64,000 nt of DNA from Hofstenia miamia. Lineage: Eukaryota; Xenacoelomorpha; Acoela. This document shows positions 1-12,099 of the stretch, piece after piece (position 1 is the first letter of the stretch; each line of letters opens with the position of its first letter). Made by a program: the position numbers and the translations under genes. The stretch lies in the NCBI GenBank assembly GCA_004352715.1, contig SCFE01000082.1, forward strand, positions 964,179 to 1,028,178, given 5' to 3'. The notes beneath the pieces were generated by a model, which ran no database searches, was not told the DNA's origin, and saw only the letters and a program-made list of their open reading frames with translations.

Positions 1-26
1 TATATATATATATATATATATATATT
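1..26. repeat. (TA)n microsatellite at window edge
   Basis: Uninterrupted TA dinucleotides from the first base, cut by the window edge. Confidence 0.95.
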
Positions 27-2345
27 TAATTGTTAAGTATGAACGTTAACTTATTAATTAGACTTAGACCATATCAGTGCAAAAATGGTTAAATCCATTT
101 TGAATAGATTTGGAATTTTCCCAAACAAAAATGCATTTAGTAAGGGCTGCTAACTGGAGCTTTTTGAGTTCGCTGGGGTCAAATATTTTTCAATGCACTG
201 GTTGAGCAACTTACTGCTGGAAAAAATATTAAACACAACGCTGTAGATTTACACTGAACAATACATGTTGAAGCTGTGTTATCTTTTAGCAGCGCTATAT
301 TCCTTGAATGGATAAAAAGCATAGAGATTTCGAAGTTTATCAAAATATATTACAAATTGTTTTCTAGTAAAGGCTGTTTAGCATTATTTTTTGATTAATC
401 TTCGAGATATCATGTAGTCATCTTTGTCAGCATTCCGGAATTTAAGTTGAGATTTTCTAAAAGTTTTCATCACAGAACGGCGTCTATAAATGACCAAGTA
501 TTCAGACAATATTTCATAATTGTATTTTCCTAATAATTTTTCGTGAAATTCTCAATGTATTTTCTTTGATGGACGACATCACCTCGATATACCGCATTGA
601 ACGTTTTTTGTGTGGCCAACTTTACTCCAGTCGGACTAAAAAAATTTCATTACTGAATATGCAATTTGCAAGAAAAATATAAATCGGTTTTTTTCAAATC
701 TCCATTTAGTGATTTTTAAGTGTAAGTAACTAATTATTTTTAAATGCTTTCTAATTATTTAACGTTGCGCAATAATTGCCTATTAATATAGGTATAGTTC
801 AATTATATGACATTAAGTAATCATTGGAATATAGGAATATCAATATCAGCTCATGCCAGACTTGAGAACTAGCCTAGTTTATAGTAAGCAAAAAGTCGAC
901 CCGAGTTTGGAACAACATTTCATAAAAATATTTGATCTCACAATTTTTGATATGACTTGACTAGTCATAAAATTAAACCCGGCCGAACCGAGCTAACAAA
1001 TTATGGCTCGTTCCCAAATTGAGCTTAAGCAATTTGTCAGAGATATGCGCCCTCCCATTGCTCTTTCTGCCATATTTTGATGAAGAACCGATTTTAATTT
1101 GCATGGAAAGTTGAAATGCTGAAGGTCGCTCAGTTTCTAATGGACTTGAATTAATTTTGTATGAATTATGCATGAAACATGGAGGTATGACTGTGACAAA
1201 TTACCTTCATCTATAATTCATTTCATATAAAGAAATATCGCACTCTCTAAAGTTTAGCCGAATGTTTTTGCATTTTAATTATCTGAGTACAATTATATCA
1301 AACTCGTATAATATATATTTCATTTGACATTTAGAGACAGGTTTTCAGGGTTTCGATATTTCTCAAAACTTGAACAGTAATTAACATATTATCTAAAATT
1401 CTTGTATTTTTAATTTTTAGATTTGCTGAATTCTTTTATAAAGTTTATTATTAATTGACGGCTTCCATTTTTACGTTCGTAGAACCGGTAATATGTCGTA
1501 TGAATTTATATGTTTGATCTATTTAATCTATTAAGCATTAGATATCACTCAACTGATTTTTTGGGGAAGTGACATGTGTGATTTTTTAATTTATTTGAAT
1601 TTTTTAAAACATTTTCAAGTTTAAAGCTGTTTGTGAATTTGTATTCCATACATTAGATCCATACAATTGGTAATCAAATGTAATATATAGGGTTACCATT
1701 ACTTTAATTAATGTTGAATAAGGAATAGTGTTTTTGATAAGCCCAATTTTTAATGTAAATTTTCTAATTCTTGTTTCACTGGGATCAGTCTAATTTCGGT
1801 TTGAAGTAAGAATAATTCAAAGATCTTTAGAAGAATCTTTAGCTGTAATATTTAAAAATCTATAATTATTAGAAATTTTTGCCAAATAATATATTCAGAC
1901 TTTTAAAGCTTAAAATTCATTTTAGTTAATGTGCACCATTCATGTAACTTAACAATGTTCTCAATCAGTTAATCATTCGATGAACTAATAATTTACAGAT
2001 AATTAGAGTAAAGATAGCAAGATTTATTAGAGCAACAGTTAGCCCGATTCAATTGACAGAGCTTCATTGAGTCACACACCAGCGATACCACCGAACCGAT
2101 TCCCGATTAGGTGGATAGTGTGACCCAAAGATCTTTTTTTCAATGCGGTTTAAAATTTAAAAATACACGATTATCAAGCAAATTATTACATGTTGGAAAT
2201 ATTTACAAATTTGTACCTATGCAATAGCTTCAAATGATTTGATCTGATTTTTACTTCCAATCTTCTCGTACCTGACTTTGAATATGAAATAAGTACTTTA
2301 CTATGTCAGAGATATATACGACATACACTAGAGATTCATTCTCAC
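27..2345. other. AT-rich stretch without a recognisable gene
   Basis: No splice-consistent exons, long open frames, RNA genes or terminal inverted repeats were recognised. A slightly GC-richer patch at about 970-1170 has a short minus-strand open frame of 66 codons with no similarity I know. Confidence 0.5.
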
Positions 2346-2384
2346 TTGGGTCACTGTTTTCGATTGTCGCTTGGACTTATTATG

Positions 2385-2516
2385 GCATATGCAGAATTCA
2401 TTAATAAATATTCAAGATTTAAAGAGTTTGCCCTTAGTTGGGGTGAGCCTAAAATTCAGAATTTGGCTGTTGTAGAAGAGGCTGGTTACATACTGGGTGT
2501 ACGTACATATTTTATT
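2385..2516 (+). other. Unidentified short open frame
   Basis: Starting at an internal ATG (MAYAEFINKYS...), the frame reads KEFALSWGEPKIQN and LAVVEEAGYILG, with more balanced amino-acid use than the surrounding AT-rich DNA. GGGTGTACG after GYILG could act as a donor. It may be an orphan exon or a transposon-gene fragment. I do not recognise it. Confidence 0.2.
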
Positions 2517-2563
2517 ATGATTGTAAGAAAAATATTTTACAATTTTCCAAGAATTTTCTTTTA

Positions 2564-3805
2564 TAACCCTGTCCAATCGATTCCTCATTTGGCTAATTTG
2601 ATGCTCACGTTTCGGTCGTAATCATGACAGAATGATAAATATATCGAATTTGTCCAGAATTGTTAAGGAAACGAAAGTTAACGTTTAGCATGAGTCTCTT
2701 TTCAAGCTGAAACTCCCTTATTAGGTAGTTTTTTGTTCAAAATGTCCATTCCTATATTAAAAACTAGAATGATCGCTTCGATGCAAAACACATCTAATTT
2801 GGCTGAGAATTCATATGCCATACCATAAACAAGGTTTTTAACCTCAATAAATGTTGAAGCTCCTATTGAACTATATTTCAGAATTCTGTGTTTTGTCCTT
2901 GAAGTTTCGAAGTAATCGCTTTCTTGAAATTAGTACAGTATGTTTGTGCTTCCATGAAAATATTTCTTACCTGAATGAAAAGCTTTATAGTAATGCAATT
3001 TAAAAGATCATATATAGTTTTGATCATTTGCAATGCATAGTTTTTGTACAAAGCAACTTATATCACCATTTGATTAATGCAAAACGAGTAATAGTCTAGA
3101 CATACATCAACAAAATATACTAGTTGAGATCATCATTTGTCGTGCAGGTGGTGTTTCATAATTCTCGGTGATGTCTGCTTGCATCNTAACCCTGTCCAAT
3201 CGATTCCTCATTTGGCTAATTTGATGCTCACGTTTCGGTCGTAATCATGACAGAATGATAAATATATCGAATTTGTCCAGAATTAAGGAACCGAAAGTAA
3301 ACGTTTAGCAAGAGTCTCTTTTCAAGCTGAAACTCCCTTATTAGATAGTTTTTTGTTCAAAATGTCCATTCCTAGATTAAAAACTAGAATGATCGCTTCG
3401 ATGCAAAACACATCTAATTCTGCTGAGAATTCATTAGCCATACCATAAACAAGGTTTTTAACCTCAATATATGTTGAAGCTCCTATTGAACTATATTTCA
3501 GAATTCTGAGTTTTGTCCTTGAAGTTTCGAAGTAATCGCTTTCTTGAAATTAGTACAGTATGTTTGTGCTTCCATGAAAATATTTCTTACCTAAATGAAA
3601 AGCTTTATAGTAATGCAATTTAAAAGATCATATATAGTTTTGATCATTTGCAATGCATAGTTTTTGTACAACGCAACTTATATCACCATTTGATTAATGC
3701 AAAACGAGTTATAGTCTAGATATACATCAACAAAATATACTAGTTGAGAGCATCATTTGTCGTGCAGGTGGTGTTTCATAATTCTCGGTGATGTCTGCTT
3801 GCATC
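2564..3805. repeat. Tandem duplication of ~620 bp around a single N
   Basis: 2564-3185 (622 bp) and 3187-3805 (619 bp) are nearly identical: both begin TAACCCTGTCCAATCG and end CTGCTTGCATC, with a handful of substitutions and a 3-base indel. The copies meet exactly at the lone N at 3186. This is what an unmerged allelic overlap at a contig join looks like, though a true recent tandem duplication cannot be excluded. Confidence 0.9.
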
Positions 3806-3813
3806 AATAGGAT

Positions 3814-4110
3814 ATGAGTCTGCCAAGGATATATTTTTTCGCCATTGTTTTGGATGCTTTTGCTGAAATTGCAGAAGCTATACCTTCCATCGCTACGGTC
3901 AATGAGTTGAGCTTCGGACGAGGCGAGTTTAAAAATGTCGGNTTTTCGCCATTGTTTTGGATGCTTTTGCTGAAATTGCAGAAGCTATACCTTCCATCGC
4001 TACGGTCAATGAGTCGAGCTTCGGACGAGGCGAGTTTAAAAATGTCGGATCGTTGACAAGTTTGCTCTTGTTAATCGAGAATCGATGCGTACTTAGTATA
4101 GTCATTTCCT
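3814..4110 (+). other. Possible short coding segment hidden by the duplication
   Basis: ATG at 3814 opens MSLPRIYFFAIVLDAFAEIA, a stretch with a hydrophobic core. If the 106-bp duplication is collapsed to one copy, the frame runs on to about 63 codons and stops at TAG near 4110. The block is GC-richer than its surroundings. It could be an exon with a signal-like start, part of a mobile element, or chance. The minus strand of the same block is also open for about 45 codons. No family recognised. Confidence 0.2.
3836..4048. repeat. Tandem duplication of 106 bp around a single N
   Basis: 3836-3941 and 3943-4048 are both 106 bp, start TTTTCGCC and end AAAATGTCGG, and differ by one base. They abut the lone N at 3942. 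This is the same signature as the duplication just upstream and is probably the same kind of assembly artefact. Confidence 0.9.
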
Positions 4111-4726
4111 AGAAATGAAGAAAAAAAGGAATTGCAGCTTTGAGAATGTGGTAAGGTGAAAATGAGTGCTGCATAGCATGTTTTGCTATGAGAGTGCGAG
4201 TATAGGTCGATTTCGTTGCTTCATTCAAAATATATTGTAGCAGCGCTAGGGTGCACAGAAGTGCGCTGATTAGGAGAACGCAGCTAACTATTTCTCTTGT
4301 TACAGATGCTTTGGTGTCTTATATACACTACATATTAACAATGTGTACAAACAACTAGTAACTAATAAACACGAAAAGCGAGTAATCTGGCCGATACTAG
4401 GAACCAGTACCTGCCGATGTTACAATATGTATTTCGAGCATAAAATTTAATAATATCAATAATCTATAATTGTTTTAATTGGTAGATAGCGTTTATTATA
4501 TAGTTGGCTGCAAAAAAATGAGACTGAACACCTATTTTTTCACGCTTTGTGGAAACGTATTGATACGTTTTAAAGGAAAACTATAAAAATAAAAGACAAC
4601 GAGAATTTTGTGATCTTTAAAATGGTCAAACAAAAAAGTTAATTAAACTGGTACTTCGTAATTATTTGAAAACACTTACCAAACAAATTGTTTTGCTTTG
4701 CAAAGTTTTTACTTGATTTCTTCGGA

Positions 4727-5675
4727 ATGGAAACGTTGGAACAGCTTGAAAACGCCTTTGCGACATCGCAAATTTCTCGATCAACTTATTTTCGAAAGCT
4801 GAAAAGAATTCGACAAGGAGAATCTCTCAAAAGAAGAAAAGGAAGTGGACGCTCTCGAAACATTATTGGAAAATTAATTCAGAAAACAGTCGCAATTGTT
4901 CCCAAAAATCCCTATTTTTCTGGGAAAATAATTGCAAACCGACTTCAAACTGAAGCCGACATCTCTGTGCATTAAACCACAGTTCAGAGAACACTGAAAA
5001 AAGTGGAGTTACAAAANNNNNNNNNNNNNNNNNNNNNNNNNNNNNNNNNNNNNNNNNNNNNNNNNNNNNNNNNNNNNNNNNNNNNNNNNNNNNNNNNNNN
5101 NNNNNNNNNNNNNNNNNNNNNNNNNNNNNNNNNNNNNNNNNNNNNNNNNNNNNNCACAGAAACAAAGTACAAGTGTGGTCGTCAAAGAAATGTCCAAGAC
5201 CAACAAAAGCGGTTCCAAAGTTCGACCAAAAAATTATGGTTTGGGGAGCACTTTCCTATCGTGGGTTTTATTTGAAAATTTTAGACGGAAAAGCCACAAT
5301 CGACAGTCAAAGATATTGCCAAATTATAGCTGAATTTATGCCTTATGCTGATGCTTTATATGATGGATGGATACTCCAACAGGACGGAGCAACCCCGCAC
5401 ACGTCAGCAAAGACAAAAAATTGGTTTTCTGAAAATAATATCCAGTTTTTGCAATGGCCACCAAGTTCTGCTGATCTTTCTCCAATCGAAAACGTGTGGC
5501 AGATATTTAAAAATGACGTTGAGAAGAAAAATCCGAAAATATATCCGATTTAAAAGAAAAAATCCAAGAAAGTCAACACATTTTGACATCTGAAATGAAG
5601 TCCAATTTAATGAAATCAGTTTCAGTTCGTTTGAATGAAGTTATTTCTCCAGGAGGAAAACAAATTAGACTTTGA
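4727..5675 (+). pseudogene. Tc1-like transposase, DD34E, broken
   Basis: Cut-and-paste transposase of the Tc1/mariner superfamily, which would bind the terminal repeats and excise and insert the element at TA. The N-terminal part has a helix-turn-helix-like stretch (QISRSTYFRKLKRIRQGESL) and a basic GRSR-type segment. After the gap come MVWGALSYRGF, LQQDGATPH and SPIENVWQIFK. From the second catalytic Asp to the Glu there are 34 intervening residues (DD34E). The first Asp is lost in the gap. Breaks: an in-frame TAA after DISVH (4973-4975) and a frameshift near 5535-5547, after which DLKEKIQESQHILTSEMKS continues in another frame to TGA at 5675. ATG 4727 is the first in frame, but similarity suggests the true start may lie upstream. 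Confidence 0.88.
5017..5154. other. Assembly gap (138 N)
   Basis: Run of N inside the Tc1-like transposase; it removes the first catalytic Asp region. Confidence 0.99.
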
Positions 5676-6026
5676 TGCTTTTTACTTATAGTCCTTTAAT
5701 GTATCTTTAAAATCTTAACTTTCTTGAGTTGTTACGTTGAGTAGTTCAAAAGTAATATGCCTTTTTTCTAGTCTCATTTTTTTGCAGCCAACCTTATTCA
5801 ATTGATTATGTCATGTGTGAGAATGAGAATTAAATTTTACACAAAAGACACCAGCACTTATAGCCGGAATGACATTTTGAAATACCAACCTACACATGTC
5901 CTTCTTTCTTTAAATATCTAGGTAGACGAATTGTTTACAGACAATTTAAAAGCGTTATATTCAAATTAACTTGGAAGTGTGTCTCAAAACCAATTACATC
6001 AATTTTGTATTGTTGATTTTTAAGAC

Positions 6027-6397
6027 CTGGGGTAGACAATTTTTAATTTGAACGCTACCAATAGATTTTTGCCAACCCAATAAATTAATCTATTTTTTCC
6101 CTTCTACGCAGTAATCGGCAATAATTGGAGAGAAAATAATGGTAATCAAACATCACAATGAGTGATACTCTCAGTAGCCGGTACTATACTAATTTACAAA
6201 ACAGTGCAGTGCTCCTCGAATTGGCAAAATCGTAATGAAACTGTTTCATTTCAGTTAATATTAAATAATTTACAATAATTGGCAATTTTTTCTTTTTAAG
6301 AAATCGATTAATCGATTTTCTTACAGTTACTCAATAGATTTATCGTTGTCCAAATATTGCAATAATTGCAACATCAATTAAACTTTGGCCACCCCTG
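6027..6397. mobile_element. Possible MITE with CWGGGGTRG-type ends
   Basis: The left end CTGGGGTAGACAA and the reverse complement of the right end CAGGGGTGGCCAA continue to a shared TTTAATT; about 17 of 22 bases pair. CAGGGGTGGCCAAA-type termini are common on hAT-like elements. I could not find matching 8-bp flanks, so the boundaries are tentative. Confidence 0.35.
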
Positions 6398-6930
6398 CCA
6401 TCCGCATCGTCCAACTAAAGTCATAATCAGCCGGCACCGTTGTTCATGCAACACAATATTGAAACAGACGATATGTTTCGTTTTTAATCACATTTAATTA
6501 TTGTACCTGAGTAAAGTTGGGTGATCTTGCATTGAAATTCATAGATAATTGTCATATAACAATGAATGCGTTCATACAGTCAGAATACAAAGCCCAGACA
6601 ATAATAACTCCAAAGATCGTTTATTAAACAGGTGTATGAAGTTTTGTTATCCGAAGGAAATTTTAATGAATCACATTCCATTCAAATTAAGATTAAATTT
6701 TCACTGTGTATGCCACTAATCGATATCTATGAAGTACAAATCTAATATTTGCTAAACTCTTTGGTATAAGCTTAAAACAGCTACGTAAAAATATGGAATA
6801 TCCACGCAATTCGAAGAGAACGTGTTCATTGAGAAATTGACCAGTTCTAATTTCATTTTAGAATGAACTTCTTTGTTAATATCATACTATGAAGCAGAGC
6901 AGTACTTGAACAGGGCCGCTCAGCCCTGCT

Positions 6931-7354
6931 CAATAATAGACATGGGCCAAAAAATTAGGTCCATGCCCGGCCCAAGAAATTTTAGGCACAACCCGAATCC
7001 TCCCCAACCCATTTAAATTAATGCCAACTCTGCCCTTTTTAGTCCCATTTTTACAATACTTGTCAAAAAATTTTCCAGCATTTGCCAGTTTGCTCCATCA
7101 AAATTTGGTATGATAAAGATACTTCTAATAAATTTTAAATTGAAATTTAGAAAAGTATATCATGTACTTTTTTTATTAATTATTATTATTATTTATTAAT
7201 TATATTAATGTAAAATTTCCAAAATGTAAATTGTATTTTTCAACTTAATAAATATAACTTTCATAAAATTCAATGTAATTCCGTGCACTTTTACGGAAGT
7301 CTTTTTTTTAATTCTTCTCATTTTTTGCACTTGTTCGGACCATGTCCATCTTTG
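6931..7354. mobile_element. hAT-type non-autonomous element, family A copy 1
   Basis: Perfect 8-bp target duplication GCCCTGCT at 6923-6930 and 7355-7362. Inverted ends: CAATAATAGACATGGGCC on the left and CAAAGATGGACATGGTCC (reverse complement) on the right. It is 424 bp with no coding capacity seen. Internal words (GCCCGGCCCAAGAAA..., GTTTGCTCCA, GGTATGATA, AATTTAGAAAAGTATA) recur in the copy at 13277-13707. The 8-bp duplication and CAnnG-type ends place it with hAT. Confidence 0.9.
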
Positions 7355-7429
7355 GCCCTGCTTGTTAAGTGTATATTATAGGTCTGGTTTAATGGATCTT
7401 ACTTGTTGATAAATTAAAGCTGGGTTTTA

Positions 7430-7621
7430 TTGCAGATCAACGAACTGTATGTCACGTTATTTTTAAATTTTTAGCATTATAAAACCTTAACGTCAGCTCC
7501 AACCCTAATATCAAACCTGATTCTAAACCCAACCCTAAACATTTAGAAACGCACAAAAAATTTTTTAAATTTCGACGATATAAAGTTTTAGTATAATAAA
7601 CCAGAGTCCGTTGATCTGCAA
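7430..7621. mobile_element. TA-flanked MITE (Tc1/mariner-type), 192 bp
   Basis: TA duplications at 7428-7429 and 7622-7623. Inverted ends TTGCAGATCAACGAACT and TTGCAGATCAACGGACT (right end reverse-complemented), 16 of 17 identical. The interior contains AACCCTAA-like words that resemble telomeric sequence but are few and irregular. Confidence 0.82.
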
Positions 7622-7623
7622 TA

Positions 7624-9300
7624 ATTACGCCTAAATTAGTTCAAAAATACATTTGAAAACACATTTTTATATATAATTTTTTTTAAGGAATTGTTTCTTT
7701 ATCACTCAAGTGTAGATCTCTCCTGGTATATTATTTATTACTACGCTCCCGCCATGAAAGCATTATGTAGTGATAGTAATTTTTTCTAAATATCGAAATG
7801 TTTATTGGTCAAATAACCTAAATTGATTTGATTTAAATGCAGGTTACGATAAAATATGGAGACACGATTCTTGACAAATTATTTTTGCAATAAATGATGC
7901 TATAGCTTTAATTTGTGCACGCAGATTAATTTTTTTCAAAACAGTAGTTTTCAACGTATGCCTATGTGAAGCGTTCTCCTTAAAATCTTCTTCATCATTA
8001 ATATACATGTAAAACATGTGTCAAGCAATTCAATTCCGCTTGAAAAGTTCACAACAGTGAAAAAGTTTTGTATGAAATTTAAAAATTCCCATGAGAACAA
8101 CTACTGTTCTCATATATTTAGGTTTTTGAAGAAAAACACTATGTAGGCCTTGTTCAGACTCGACTGGGCGGGTTCATGACAGTTTGCGAATTAATGACGA
8201 AAATGAAGTAGAACACACTTCTCTAACTGAAATACATTTGTAGGATGTTAATTTTGTAAAAGTTTTTCTTAATAACTTTCGACAGCTCTTGATCAACGTT
8301 AAAACAGTTCTGCGAAATTAATATTCACAATTTAGAAATTAATATTTCAATTTTAATTATATTTATTAATTTGATTTTTAATTATTCTACACTGTCAAAC
8401 TAAGAAAATTAAAACTGCTACTAATTCATATGAAGTACTAACTGCGTTTGCTTATATGAACCTATTGTGTAATGTCCATGTATAATATGATGTTCTGCTG
8501 ATCACTATTCTTAAAATTCATATCGAGAACTTACATTTTGTAATAGTAAATGGATAGTTTAATTGCCATAATTATTGCCTCTTTTCTCAGTAGGTTCCCA
8601 GAATTCTTTTTAATTTAAAATTATAAGTATGCAATCTGTTTTTAAATTTTGAAGTAAAATACATATACATATGAATACCAATATATTTTGTCTTTTAGAG
8701 TTATTTTAAGAATATTTCACAACATTTGAAAATGCGAGAATTTCCAATTGAAAAAGATGAAAATTTAATTCTATTTGTTTTTTTTGTAATATAATACCAT
8801 TTGGAATGTAAATGCCTTCCAGTGCGTAAATTGAACCATCCCCATAAATAATTGAAATTTAATTTTGTTTAAATTAATTCAATTGACTTTTTTAAATTGT
8901 GGTTGTCAATCATACAAAGCTGACTGCCATGAAAAGAAAAGTGTAAATTACGATTTCTAAGTAAAATACTCAACAAATAACACATCAATAGAGAGTAACA
9001 ATTTCTTAATGGACATAGATTTTTTGGTTCTATGCAATATATAATAATTTTTAGGAGATAAACTATATACAGTGGTGGTAAAAAGTCTGTTGTGTTTTTC
9101 TAAAGTACTCACCTTGGAAATATAACAATTTAAAAAGCAATATTTATTTTAAATACCTACATGTGTTGGTGGTGCATTGTATTTTTACTGTAGTTTTAAC
9201 ATACATTAGGCTATAAACCCTTGTATTAGCCGTAGTGAAGGTAAGTGGCAAAATATTTATAAACATGTCAAATTTCGAAGACAAAATACTTTCGGCCACC
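7624..9300. other. AT-rich stretch, no gene seen
   Basis: No supported open frame, exon or element boundary. Near 9067 ACAGTGGTGGTAAAAAGTCT resembles a Tc1-type terminus, but the partner end would lie in or beyond the 1000-N gap. Confidence 0.5.
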
Positions 9301-9302
9301 GC

Positions 9303-9322
9303 TATATATATATATATATATA
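9303..9322. repeat. (TA)n microsatellite at gap edge
   Basis: TA repeat running directly into the 1000-N gap; the repeat probably caused the gap. Confidence 0.95.
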
Positions 9323-10322
9323 NNNNNNNNNNNNNNNNNNNNNNNNNNNNNNNNNNNNNNNNNNNNNNNNNNNNNNNNNNNNNNNNNNNNNNNNNNNNNN
9401 NNNNNNNNNNNNNNNNNNNNNNNNNNNNNNNNNNNNNNNNNNNNNNNNNNNNNNNNNNNNNNNNNNNNNNNNNNNNNNNNNNNNNNNNNNNNNNNNNNNN
9501 NNNNNNNNNNNNNNNNNNNNNNNNNNNNNNNNNNNNNNNNNNNNNNNNNNNNNNNNNNNNNNNNNNNNNNNNNNNNNNNNNNNNNNNNNNNNNNNNNNNN
9601 NNNNNNNNNNNNNNNNNNNNNNNNNNNNNNNNNNNNNNNNNNNNNNNNNNNNNNNNNNNNNNNNNNNNNNNNNNNNNNNNNNNNNNNNNNNNNNNNNNNN
9701 NNNNNNNNNNNNNNNNNNNNNNNNNNNNNNNNNNNNNNNNNNNNNNNNNNNNNNNNNNNNNNNNNNNNNNNNNNNNNNNNNNNNNNNNNNNNNNNNNNNN
9801 NNNNNNNNNNNNNNNNNNNNNNNNNNNNNNNNNNNNNNNNNNNNNNNNNNNNNNNNNNNNNNNNNNNNNNNNNNNNNNNNNNNNNNNNNNNNNNNNNNNN
9901 NNNNNNNNNNNNNNNNNNNNNNNNNNNNNNNNNNNNNNNNNNNNNNNNNNNNNNNNNNNNNNNNNNNNNNNNNNNNNNNNNNNNNNNNNNNNNNNNNNNN
10001 NNNNNNNNNNNNNNNNNNNNNNNNNNNNNNNNNNNNNNNNNNNNNNNNNNNNNNNNNNNNNNNNNNNNNNNNNNNNNNNNNNNNNNNNNNNNNNNNNNNN
10101 NNNNNNNNNNNNNNNNNNNNNNNNNNNNNNNNNNNNNNNNNNNNNNNNNNNNNNNNNNNNNNNNNNNNNNNNNNNNNNNNNNNNNNNNNNNNNNNNNNNN
10201 NNNNNNNNNNNNNNNNNNNNNNNNNNNNNNNNNNNNNNNNNNNNNNNNNNNNNNNNNNNNNNNNNNNNNNNNNNNNNNNNNNNNNNNNNNNNNNNNNNNN
10301 NNNNNNNNNNNNNNNNNNNNNN
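9323..10322. other. Assembly gap (exactly 1000 N)
   Basis: Exactly 1000 N, a round number that suggests a gap of arbitrary or estimated size rather than a measured one. Confidence 0.99.
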
Positions 10323-10788
10323 TTTTACCATTATTGGACGTTGAAATTTAGTCATTTTACCGTACTTTATGTGTTTCATGGATAAAGGACGAGAATAAAT
10401 TTCTTGTTTTAATTTGTATTAAGCTGTACATAATTTTCAATTACTTTTTTAATATCTTCAACCTAGTCTCATTTTTTGTTTTGTGTTATACTGATTTGGA
10501 GGCAAAGACTTTGGAAATTGGAAAATTAAAATATCGAATTATATTGGTCTTGTCAAAAAGTTTTTTTAATCAAAATATGTTATTATGTGATGTCCTAACT
10601 TTCTATCTGCCTCAGTAAAATATTTTTGGGAATATCTGAAATTAAAATATTGGTCTGTTTCAATAATTAATAGAAATTCTTAATTTGCATATATATATAT
10701 TAATGAAATACGAACTAATTCATTATTTTATTTAGCTAATCGCAATACAAAAATGACAGTGGCAAAATTTATAAAATAATATAGAGCA

Positions 10789-10829
<41 letters not shown>

Positions 10830-12090
10830 TTAATAGTGTAGGTAAACAAATTCTGAATATATGTAGCTTAATATGGGTTTTACATATATTCATGATTTGA
10901 TTATATTTAATCATGTAGTTTTGCAAATTGATTAATTTGGCCTTGTTATTTTCACTTATAGGTTTCGCCTCCTCCAATATCTTTTTTAATTATTATATGT
11001 AAATATTTTCCTATCAAAATGACATTTACAATGAAAGAGCGCGTTTTACTTGTTGTATGCCAAGTGCGCTGACTAACTATTAAGCAACGGTAATTTCCAA
11101 GATTTGAAGTAAGTTTTAATTTAATAATTAATATTTATTTATTTCTAGCATGTTTATTTGCATCCATATAAAATATTTACTTTCACAGTAAATATTGTGT
11201 AGAGCTACATTCTATATTTATACATTTTATGTTAATTTATACTATTAGTTATAAATATATAATTTACTAAGCATGTTTAAGGGCTTATGATATTTTAATT
11301 TCTTAAAATTAAATTTTTGAAAACTAATTCACTTAAGTCTCAAGAATCTTAAAAATGACGATTCTAGGTAAAACTGAGGTGGCATTTTTAAAGATTTAGG
11401 ATAAAATGCCTAATAAATTTACTTTGTTATTGGACTACGATAATACGTTGCACAATGTTAAGCCAACTGAAAAAAATTAATAATCCACCAAAAATTTACA
11501 TATTTTTCATTGCCAATTATTTTTTGTTATATGAAAGGAGAAATATTTGTTCGAATTGAGTCAACTCTGGTATGCATCCGTAATTCTGCCAAAACAATTC
11601 AATCCACAAAGTTCAGAGCAAATTCCCACCGCTTATTAACAGTAAATATTTAAATACGCGAGGTGATGATTTGTTCGCAATTTCCGTTGCGTATGATTGA
11701 ATGGGATTTCTAATTGGGCAGAAAATCTTTATTCTTTCGCGTTTCGAGGAAAATCAAATGCCGTGACGCAACTATTTTTGATTATTTCGAAGCAAATCCT
11801 GTTTTCTCTGCATGCAACATTTTCAGTTATGAATTCATTATTGATAACAGCCTAGTTCTGATATCAGCTGTCACAGCAAGTCAATACATCAAAATAAAAG
11901 AATTAATTACTAATACAAAAGTTTACAATATCCGCAGCTGAGTTTAAAGGAAAAAACGCAAATACATGTATACAAAGGCAATGACCGAATGAAATTTAAA
12001 AACAGGGTGACTATAATAGTTCGATATCCGCACTTTAGCATCCTTACATAAATTTCTGAGGTCTCGTTTCTATTCCTAGATCCTCAATGG
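10323..12090. other. AT-rich stretch, no gene seen
   Basis: Contains a (TA)n tract at 10793-10822. CTAGTCTCATTTTTTG at about 10463 resembles the right terminus of the Tc1-like element at 4501-5794 and may be a relic end. No supported coding sequence. Confidence 0.5.
10793..10822. repeat. (TA)n microsatellite
   Basis: About 15 TA units. Confidence 0.95.
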
Positions 12091-12099
12091 ACCATGCTT

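Larger units (their letters stand above)
4501..5794 (+). mobile_element. Tc1-like DNA transposon (gapped)
   Basis: The element is bounded by TA target duplications (4499-4500 and 5795-5796). The left end is TAGTTGGCTGCAAAAAAATG; the right end, reverse-complemented, is AGGTTGGCTGCAAAAAAATG. The inverted repeat continues GAGACT for about 24 bp in all. It is 1294 bp as assembled, typical for Tc1, with 138 Ns (5017-5154) inside the transposase. Confidence 0.93.

Noticed and set aside
7480-7550. AACCCTAA-like words resembling telomeric repeats
   Set aside because: Few, irregular, and inside a defined 192-bp MITE.
9144-10379. Long open frames of 369-411 codons on both strands
   Set aside because: Nearly all of the length is the 1000-N gap; the real sequence is a TA repeat and short flanks.
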